Of a stretch of DNA of 64,000 nt, positions 56,320 through 64,000 are shown piece by piece. A model generated the notes under the pieces. It was not told where the DNA came from and did no database searches. It worked only from the letters and a program-made list of their open reading frames with translations. Position numbers and translations under genes: made by a program. Within the stretch, counting starts at the first letter, position 1. Every line of letters begins with the position of its first letter. This DNA is from Valencia hispanica (Eukaryota > Chordata > Actinopteri > Cyprinodontiformes > Valenciidae), in contig OY747705.1 in NCBI GenBank assembly GCA_963556495.2, positions 3,056,501 through 3,120,500 of the forward strand, in the 5' to 3' direction.

Positions 56320-57091
56320 TTAGGGCTGTAAAACGATTAAAATTTCTAATCTAAATAATTACAGGGTAGCTGTAAATTAATCACGATTAATTAACATTCC
56401 CAAATATGACCGGAAAGTAACATTTTTGGTGTAAATAAAGGCCGAAACTGGAAGCTGTTGCTCTTTTTTTTAAGGAAATACTGGAGAGATGCATGGAACT
56501 TTTGTTTTGAATTCCACAATCACATTTACATGTGGAGCTTTTTACCTATTAATCTTTTAGCCAGTTGCTAAGGCAAACTAACTGGTTAACATTTTCTGAA
56601 TGTAAAGCTGAAAGTTTCTTATTCAATTTTGGACAACCCTGAGCATCCTCTTCATGGGACTATCCTACAACAACGGTGTATTCGGTCATAGGCTTCTTCA
56701 GTTTTTCTGTGACACAGACTGCTACAGGAGATCATTCCTGCTTACAGCCATCAGGATCTACAATAGCTCCTTGAAAGATTAAATAATATGAGCTACAATA
56801 ACACTTAATCTCTCTCTCGGAGGAATTAAGTATTTTTTTATTGTAATTTTCTGACTAATAGAAGAATTATTTGTTTATCAACACCGAACCTTTACATTAA
56901 TCCCTGGTTCCCACTGTTATTATTTGTAGTTATCAAACAGTTGTCATACTGTTTAAGCGAGCACTGAAAGCAGCGCGGGTTTAATTGTGGGGTAAACAGG
57001 GCAGGTCATTCTGTGCATGCGTCAATTGCGTTAAAAAAATTTATGGCATTAATTCCACAAATTAATCGACCCTGCATTAATTTTGACAGCC

Positions 57092-57166
<75 letters not shown>
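56258..57166. repeat. (TA)n microsatellite split in two
   Basis: Poly-A (about 56249-56270) then (TA)n at 56272-56320, and (AT)n again at 57095-57163. The hAT element 56321-57094 sits between the halves. Confidence 0.9.
56321..57094. mobile_element. Non-autonomous hAT element carrying a Rex1 tail
   Basis: Starts TAGGGCTGTAAAA and ends TTTTGACAGCCCTA (inverted). Flanks are acatatat and atatatat, consistent with an 8-bp duplication in TA repeats. At about 56630-56850 the plus strand contains Rex1 3-prime sequence (catcctcttcatgggac, gctacaggagatcattcctg). 774 bp, no transposase. Confidence 0.75.
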
Positions 57167-57867
57167 TTCCAATTTGTAAAATCATTAGACAGCATAGGTT
57201 AAATTTCCACAGTTATGCCGATGATACACGACTATATTTATCCATAAATCCTGATGAATCCAGTCAATTAGGTAGATTACAGGCATGTCTGGAAGACATT
57301 AGATTTAAATGACTCTAAAAATTCCAGCTAATTCCAGTGAAGACAAACTTCAGATCCACTGATGGTAGATTACAGGCATGTCTGGAAGACATAAAAGCAT
57401 GGATGACCCTAAACTTTTTGCTTTTAAATTCTGACAAGACAGAAGTTGCTGTCTTTGGACCAGAAACTCTAAAAATGAAACTGATTAGTCAATCACTTCA
57501 TCTGGATGGTATTAAATGGGCTCCCCAGTAATAACGTAAAGAACCTCGGCGTTATTTTTGACCGAGACTTGACATTTAAATCCCATATTAAACAGGTTTC
57601 TAGGATTTCTTTCTTTCACCTCCGGAATATTGCTATAATTAGAAACATCCTGTCCAGGAGTGATGCTGAGAAACTAGTCCATGCATTTGTTACCTCAAGG
57701 CTGGACTACTGTAATGCTTTACTACCAGGTAGTCCACAAAATGGCATTAAAAGTCTTCAGTTGATCCAAAATGCTGCAGCAAGAGTTCTGATGAATATTA
57801 AAAAGAGAGATCACATTTCTCCTGCTTTAGCTTCCCTTCATTGGCTCCCTGTTAAATCCAGAATATT
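57164..57867 (+). mobile_element. L2-clade LINE internal fragment
   Basis: Contains YADDTRLYLSINPDESSQLG (57200-57270), a rearranged junction at 57290-57370, then LQACLEDIKAWMTLNFLLL through SLHWLPVKSRI (57340-57865). Stops at a join with an opposite-strand L2 tail at 57868. One frameshift near 57520. Confidence 0.85.
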
Positions 57868-57868
57868 T

Positions 57869-60250
57869 TCAATTCAATTCAGTTTATTTACATAGTGCCA
57901 ATTCACAACAGATGTCATCTCAAGGGACTTAACAAGAAGTCATTTCAATACATTTATACAAACATTCCAATCAGTTAAAAAGTTTCCTATTTAAAGAATC
58001 CCAGCAGATTGCGTCAGTCATTGGCGTGAAGTTGGACAGACTTTCCAACCACAGCAATCCTTCAGCAATCCCTCATACTGAGCAAGGATGTGGCGACGTT
58101 GGAGAGGAAAAACTCCCCCTTAACAGGAAGAAACCTCCAACAGAACCAGGCTCAGTAGGAGCGGCCATCTGCCACGACCGTCTGGGGGTTTGAGAAGACA
58201 GAGCAGAGACACAGAAAGAACAGAACATCTGATATAAGAGTAGTTTCTATATTAAAGAAAGTAAAAAGTTGATAACAGGACACAGTGGATGTTCAGCCAC
58301 TGGGAGCACAATCCCAGTCGATGCCCCCCGTCCAACAGGGCATTCCAGCCAAGCAGGATACCAGACCAGGTATATCTTCTATGGAGAGAAAAACACTGAG
58401 AGAACACAAAGTTAACAGTAGAAATAACAGAATGTACTGTAATACAACTGGAGAGTCGTAGGAGAAAAGGAAGTAGCAGAGTGAAGAAAATTGGTAAGTC
58501 TGTCCTCCAGCAGTCTAAGCCTATAGCAGCATAACTACAGAGCTAGCTCAGGATGACCTTAGCCACTCTAACTATAAGCTTTATCAAAAAGGAAAGTTTT
58601 AAGCCTGGCCTTAAAAGTAAACAGAGTGTCTGTGTCATGGACTAAAGCTGGGAGCTGGTTCCACAGGAGAGGAGCCTGATAACTAAAAGATCTGCCTCCC
58701 ATTCTACTTTTAGAAATCCTAGGAACTACAAGTAAACCTGCAGTCTGAGAGTGAAGTGCTCTGTTGGGAACATATGAAACAATTAGATCTCTGCTGTAGG
58801 GCAGCTGTAGCTCAGTGGTAGAGTTGTCAGACTGCAACCCAGAGAATGTGGGTTCAATTCCAGCTTCCTCCTGCTACATGTCATTGTGTCCTTGGGCAAG
58901 ACACTTCACCTACCTTGCCTACTGGTGTTGCCAATGGTGTGATATGGCAGCCTCACTTCTGTCAGTCTCCCTCAGGACAGCTGTGGCTGTGGCTATAATC
59001 ATAGCTTGCTTCCACCAGTGAGTGAATGAATAATGGAGTTGTAAAGCACTTTGAGAGTCTTGACATTCACTTATTGGAGCTTGATTATTAAGGTCTTTGT
59101 ATGTAAGAAGAAGGATCTTAAATTCTATTCTGGATTTAACAGGGAGCCAATGAAGGGAAGCTAAAACAGGAGAAATGTGATCTCTCTTTTAAATATTCAT
59201 CAGAACTCTTGCTGCGGCATTTTGGATCAACTGAAGGCTTTTAATGGCATTTTGTGGACTACCTGATAGTAAAGAATTACAGTAGTCCAGCCTTGAGGTA
59301 ACAAATGCATGGACTAGTTTCTCAGCATCACTCCTGGACAGGATGTTTCGAATTTTAGCAATATTTCGGAGGTGAAAGATGGAAATCCTAGAAACCTGTT
59401 TAATATGGGATTTAAATCTCAAGTCTTGGTCAAAAATAACGCAGAGGTTCTTTACTTTATTTCTGGGGGCCAATTTAATGCCATCCAGATGAAGTGATTG
59501 ACTAATCAGTTTCTTTTTTAGAACTTCTGGTCCAAAGACAGCAACTTCTGTCTTGTCAGAATTTCAAAGCAAAAAGTTTAGATTCATCCATGTTCTTATG
59601 TCTTCCAGACATGCCTGTAATCTACCTAACTGACTGGGTTCATCAGGATTTATGGATAAATATAGTTGTGTATCATCGGCATAGCTGTGGAAATTTATCC
59701 CATGCTGTCTAATGATTCTACCAATTGGAAGCATATATATGGTGAAAATAATTGGTCCAAGCACAGAACCGTGTGGAACTCCACAAGTAACCCTTGAGAG
59801 TGAAGAAGATTGATCATTTAGACGAACAAACTGGAATCTGTCAGACAAATAGGATTTAAACCAGCCTAGTGCTGTTCCTTTGATCCCTGCAACATGTTCA
59901 AGCCTTTCTAAGAGAATATTGTGATCGACTGTGTCAAAAGCAGCACTGAGATCTAACTAAACCTGAACAGACACTACTCCATTATCTGAGGCCATGAGAA
60001 TATCATTAGTAACCTTCACCAGTGCTGTTTCAGTGCAATGATGAGCTCTAAAACCTGACTGAAACTCTTCAAACAGCTCGTTACTGTTTAGATGCTCACA
60101 GACTTGATTAGCAACAATTTTCTCAAGGATTTTGGATAAGAAAGGAACGTTAGATATAGGTCTGTAATTCACTAAGTCATCTTGATCAAGGGAAGGTTTC
60201 TTGAGTAAAGGTTTATTTACAGCTATTTTAAATTCTTGTGGTACGTATCC
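57869..60250 (-). mobile_element. L2-clade LINE, long 3-prime copy with SINE insertion
   Basis: Minus strand from the AATTC tail (57869) through the 3-prime UTR to coding pieces: SYVPNRALHSQTAGLLVVP and TFKARLKTFLFDKAYS (58790-58568), IFHLRNIAKIRNILSRSDA (59473-59189), TCGVPHGSVLGPIIFTIYM and [20 protein letters not shown] (59848-59564), [18 protein letters not shown] and [19 protein letters not shown] (60172-59957). A SINE (58797-59090) interrupts it. Most complete L2 in the window but with stops; 5-prime truncated. Confidence 0.9.
58797..59090 (+). mobile_element. tRNA-derived SINE
   Basis: tRNA-like head with box A (tagctcagtggtagag) and box B (gggttcaattcc), a middle part (cttgggcaagacacttcac) and a tail tgtaaagcactttgagagtc. 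The flanking L2 resumes at gcttgattattaagg. The tRNA part cannot fold as a full modern tRNA, so it is a SINE head and not a tRNA gene. Confidence 0.8.
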
Positions 60251-61390
60251 GTCAAAATAACAGCAAATAATACAACTGGAGAGTAGTAGAAGATAAAAGT
60301 ATAGCAGGAAGTGGTCAGTCTGTCCTCCAGCAGTCTAAGCCTATAGCAGCATAACTACAGAGATAGCTCAGGATAACCTAGGCCACTCTAACTATAAGCT
60401 TTATCAAAAAGGAACGTTTTAAGCCTGGCCTTAAAAGTAGACAGAGTATCTGCCTCACAGACTAAAGCTGGGAGCTGGTTCTGCAGGAGAGGAGCCTGAT
60501 AACTAAAATATCTGCTAAAAGATTTGCCTCCCATTCTATTTTCTCATACATTTTTTTAATGGTCTTGGGCCTTCTTATCTCTCCCAACTGCTTTTACCAT
60601 ATGAACCTTCGCATTCTCTGTGCTCCTCTGGCAGCCATCTCCGTCACTGTCATTTTAATTTATCTAAATCCCCGTTCCAGTGTTTCCTCTATGGGAGCCC
60701 TCTGCCCCGGGAGCAGTGGTCGGCTTTTGCTGCCTGGGTGCTCTCCAGGTGGAGCTGCTTTGGTGGAGGTGGGGGTCTTGGCCTTGCCTGCACTGGGCGC
60801 CCTGTGTCGGTGCCTCGGCTGCTGCTGTTGATCTACCGCTGTCGGGGCAGATGGCTCCTCTGATGGCGTTTCCTTGCATGGTTCATCTGCACTCATCTGT
60901 CCTTTTTTACTGATGCTTTAAACTGTGTGTGTGCATGGGAGTTGGGTTGGGGGAGGGGGGTATAACTGACCATGCTTTTAAATCTGTGGGGGAGGGATGG
61001 GAATGTGGTTTTATGTGGGGTCGTTTTAATATGTAAAGCACTTTGTGATGCAACTTCTTGTATGAAAAGTGCTTTATAAATAAAGTTTGATTTGATTTGA
61101 TAACTAAAAGATCTGCCTCCCATTCTACTTTTAGAAATCCTAAGAACCACCATTAAACCTACAGTCTTGAGAGCCAGTGCTCTGTTAGGAACATATGGAA
61201 CAATCCAATCTCTGATCTGTGACGGAGCTTGATTATTAAGGGCTTTATATGTAAGAAGGATGATCTTAGATTATATTCTGGATTTAACAGGGAGCCAATG
61301 AAGGGAAGCTAAAACAGGAGAAATGTGATCTCTCTTTTTAATATTCATCAGAACTCTTGCTGCAGCATTTTGGATCAACGGAAGGCTTTT
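60251..61390 (-). mobile_element. Second minus-strand L2 copy, partial
   Basis: Begins abruptly in the 3-prime UTR (caaaataacagcaaataata) directly at the 5-prime end of the previous L2 copy and continues to aactcttgctgcagcattttgg near 61370. It is interrupted by another LINE tail at 60541-61100. Confidence 0.75.
60541..61100 (+). mobile_element. LINE-type 3-prime tail inserted in L2
   Basis: Foreign plus-strand segment ending gtgctttataaataaagttt and TTTGA repeats, typical of a LINE 3-prime end. The L2 words taactaaaa and gcctcccattcta are present on both sides (left 60500-60540, right 61100-61130), consistent with a target duplication of about 30 bp. Frames inside are not supported as genes. 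Confidence 0.6.
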
Positions 61391-63211
61391 AAGGGTGTCC
61401 ATATGTGTACTTGGCACCAGGACACCCTAGACTGCAGCTTGATGATCGACTTGGTTGTCATTTCATCTGATCTGGGGCCGCATGTTTTGGACACTCGGGT
61501 GAAGAGAGGGCTTGAGCTGTCCACTGACCACTACCTGGTGGTGAGTCGGCTCAGATGGTGGGGGAGGACACCGGACAGACCAGGCAGGCCCAAATGTGTT
61601 GTGAGGGTCGGCTGCGAACGTCTGGCAGAGTCTCCTGTCAGAAGGAGCTTCAACTCACACCTCTGGCAGAACTTAGAAAACGTCCCGGGGGTGGCGGGGG
61701 ACATTGAGTCCAAGTGGACCATGTTCCGTGCCTCCATTGTCGAGGCGGCTAACCGGAGCTGTGGCCGCAAGGTGGTCGGTGCCTGTAGCGGCGGCAACCA
61801 CCGAACCCCCTGGTGGACACCGGCGGTAAGCGATGCTGTCATGCTGAAGAAAGAGTCCTATCAGGTCTTTTTTGCTTGGGGGACCCCTGAAGCAGCTGAT
61901 AGGTACCGGCGGGCCAGGCGGAGTGCAGCTCGGATGGTTGCTGAGGCAAAAAATCTGGCATGGGAGGAGTTTGGAGAGGTCATGGAGAAGGACTTCCATG
62001 CAGCTTCGAAGCGATGGAATACCTCCTCAATACCTCCTCAATCCCACCGGCACGCCTTCCGATCTAGAAGCAGAGTCTGGGGACTTTGAGTTGGACTCTC
62101 CAATCTCTGGTGCTGAGGTCACCGAGGTTGTTAAAAAACTCCTCAGTGGCAAGGCCCCGGGGTGGATGAGATTCGACCGGAGCTCCTCAAGGCTCTGGAT
62201 GTTGTGCTGCTGTGTTGGTTAACGCGGCTCTGCAATATTGCATGGACATCAGGGGCAGTTCCCTTGGATTGGGATCCCATCTGCTATTTCGGTGTGGTCT
62301 TCCCCTGTTTAAAAAGGGGGACCACAGAGTGTGTTCCAACTACAGGGGGATCCCTTTTCGACCGTGTGCCTCGGGGAGTCCTGTGGGGGGTACTCCGGTA
62401 GTATGGGGTACCGGGCCCCTTGATACGGGCTGTTAGGTCCCTGTACGACCGGTGCCAGAGTTTGGTTCGCATTGTAAGTCGGGCTTGTTTTCGGTGAGAG
62501 TTGGACTCCGCCAAGGTTGCCCTTTTTTCACCGATCCCGTTTATAACTTTTAGGGACAGGATTTCTAGGCGCAGCCAATGTGTTGAGGGGATACGTTTCG
62601 GTGGCCTCAGGTATGGGTCTCTGCTTTTTGCAGATGATGTTGTCCTGTTGGCATTCATCGGAGTGTGATCTACAGTTTTCGCTGGAGTCCGCAGCCGAGT
62701 GTGAAGCGGCTGGGATGAGTATCAGCACCTCCAAATCCGAGACCATGGTCTTGAGTCGGAAAAGGGTGGGGGTGCATTCTCCGGGTCGGGGATGAAGTCC
62801 TTCCCCAAGTGAAGGAGTTTAAGTATCTGGGGGTTTTGTTCACGAATGAGGGAAAAATGGAGCGGGAGATCCATAGACAGATTGGTGGGGCATCTGCAGT
62901 TATGCATGCGCTGTACCGGTCTGTCGTGGTGAAGAGAGAGCTGAGCCGAAAGGTGAAGCTCCTCGATTTACCGGTTGATCTACGTTCCTACCCTCTTCTA
63001 TCGTCATTAACTTTGGGTGGTGACCGAAAGAACGAGATCACGGATACAAGCGGCTGAAATGAGTTTCCTGCATAGAGTGTCTGGGCTCACCCTTAGAGAT
63101 AGGGTGAGAAGCTGTGGTGCTCCTCTACATCGAGAGGAGTCAGTTGAGGTGGCTCGGGCATCTGGTTAGGATGCCTCCTTCACGCCTCCCTGGTGAGGTG
63201 TTCTGGGCACG
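61391..63211 (+). mobile_element. RTE/Rex3-like LINE, truncated and frame-shifted
   Basis: Plus strand. Endonuclease end and linker: VHMCTWHQDTLDCSLMIDLV, TRVKRGLELSTDHYLVVSRL, ASIVEAANRSCGRKVVGACS (61390-61800). Then RT pieces: AEVTEVVKKLLSGKAPG (62110-62160), WLTRLCNIAWTSGAVPLDW, DRVPRGVLWGVLR, LLFADDVVLLA region near 62620-62660 (here FLQMML), AECEAAGMSISTSKSETMVL, VKEFKYLGVLFTNEGKMERE (62809-62880), SAVMHALYRSVVVKRELSRK, and QAAEMSFLHRVSG, LRWLGHLVRMPP near 63040-63180. A central RT block is deleted. It ends at 63211 against an L2. Confidence 0.85.
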
Positions 63212-64000
63212 GAATGATTTATCATTTACATGAACAAACTGGGGCTGCACAGCGGTGCAATTGGTAGCACTGTTGCCTTGCAGCAAGAAGGTCCTGGGTT
63301 CGAATCCTGGCCTGTGGTCTTTCTGCAAGGATTTTCCATGTTCTCCCTGTGCATGCGTGGGTTCTCTCCGGGTACCGATGCTTCCTCCGACAGTCCAAAA
63401 ACATGACTGTTAGGTGAATTGGTCTCTCTAAATTGCTCTTAGTTATGAGTGTGTGTGCATGCATGTCTCTGCGATTGGCGACCTGTCTCCCTCCCTCTCG
63501 CCCCGTGAGGCAGGGAGATAGGCACCAGCCCCCCCGAAACCCTGCATAGGCTGGACGGGTACAGAAAATCGATGGATGAACAAAATGGAATCTATCAGAC
63601 AAATAGGTTTTAAACCAGCCTAGTGCTGTTCCTTTGATCCCTACAACATGTTTAAGCCTTTCTAAGAGAATATTATGATCGACTGTGTCAAAAGCAGCAC
63701 TGAGATCTAACAAGACCAGAACAGTCACAAGTCCATTATCTGAGGCCATGAGAATATTATTCGTAACTTTCACCAGTGCTATGATGAGTTCTAAAACTGA
63801 AACTCTTCATACTGTTTAGATGCTCACATACTTGATCAGCAACTATTTTCTCAAGGGTTTTAGATAATAAAGGAGGGTTGGCTATAGGTCCGTAATTAAC
63901 AAAGTCATCTTGATCGAGGGAAGGTTTCTTAAGTAAAGGTTTAATTACAGCAACCTTAAATTCCTGTGGTACGTATCCATTTACTAAGGATAGATTCATC
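63212..64000 (-). mobile_element. L2-clade LINE 5-prime side, interrupted by a SINE, continuing off the right edge
   Basis: Minus-strand text LSAAFDTVDHNILLERLKHV and LGWFKTYLSDRFHFV (about 63720-63580), and [54 protein letters not shown] (63999-63810). A SINE at 63242-63575 splits it. Same subfamily as 57869-60250. Confidence 0.85.
63242..63575 (+). mobile_element. tRNA-derived SINE with target duplication
   Basis: tRNA-like head (ggggctgcacagcggtg, box B gggttcgaatcctgg), a conserved body (ttctccctgtgcatgcgtgg, cagtccaaaaacatg, aattggtctctctaaattg), and the end gacgggtacagaaaatcgatgg. Flanked by ATGAACAAACTGG (63229-63241) and ATGAACAAAATGG (63576-63588), a 13-bp target duplication with one mismatch. 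DANA-like fish SINE by wording. Confidence 0.85.

Noticed and set aside
58797..58870. Functional tRNA gene
   Set aside because: Box A and B are present, but the arms do not fold as a complete tRNA and the sequence continues into a SINE body.
60559..60913. Host gene with a proline/alanine-rich product
   Set aside because: Overlapping frames on both strands within a LINE 3-prime tail; the segment ends in a TTTGA-repeat tail and is flanked by L2 on both sides.

Overview
The window is vertebrate nuclear DNA, almost certainly from a teleost fish. It holds three conserved multi-exon genes with GT/AG introns in a background dominated by fish-type mobile elements: L2-clade LINEs, Rex1, RTE/Rex3-like, L1/Tx1-like, Tc1, hAT, Harbinger and tRNA-derived SINEs. 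The species cannot be fixed from the sequence alone.

Host genes: (1) the first four coding exons of a B-type lamin, best read as lmnb2, minus strand, 14456 down to 2298. The gene runs off the left edge. (2) Ribosomal protein L36, rpl36, plus strand: non-coding exon 1 ends at 24215 and coding exons lie at 25341-26756, giving a complete 105-residue protein. Intron 1 carries a 0.5 kb minisatellite reaching almost to the coding-exon acceptor. (3) pde6d, the prenyl-binding protein PDE6-delta, plus strand, five exons at 34594-44387, complete at 150 residues. All three have clean splice sites and intact frames. They act independently (nuclear lamina, large ribosomal subunit, prenyl-protein trafficking) and do not form a functional cluster.

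Layout: 1-14.5 kb is lmnb2, with introns packed with LINE tails and small hAT elements, one pair nested. 15.1-24.1 kb is intergenic with a dead L1/Tx1-like LINE (minus), an older L1-like remnant (plus) and a Rex1 fragment. 24.1-26.8 kb is rpl36. 26.9-34.2 kb holds hAT-like debris, an RTE split by a Tc1 element, and an L2 copy. 34.3-44.5 kb is pde6d, with a Tc1 fossil in intron 1 and an L2 copy in intron 2.

46.1-54.5 kb is the most unusual part. A minus-strand relic of a SWIM zinc-finger-like gene, itself invaded by a Tc1 element that was in turn invaded by an L2, sits divergently beside an intact plus-strand two-exon Myb/SANT gene. That gene converges on a minus-strand HARBI1-type nuclease relic. 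A spacer rich in short palindromes, with a ~250 bp internal duplication, separates the divergent pair. This looks like one large Harbinger-type DNA transposon, or two adjacent elements, carrying an extra gene.

54.8-64 kb is a graveyard of LINEs: Rex1, several L2 copies in both orientations, an RTE, two tRNA-derived SINEs and a hAT element that landed inside a TA microsatellite. No CRISPR arrays, bacterial operons, rRNA genes or functional tRNA genes were seen.
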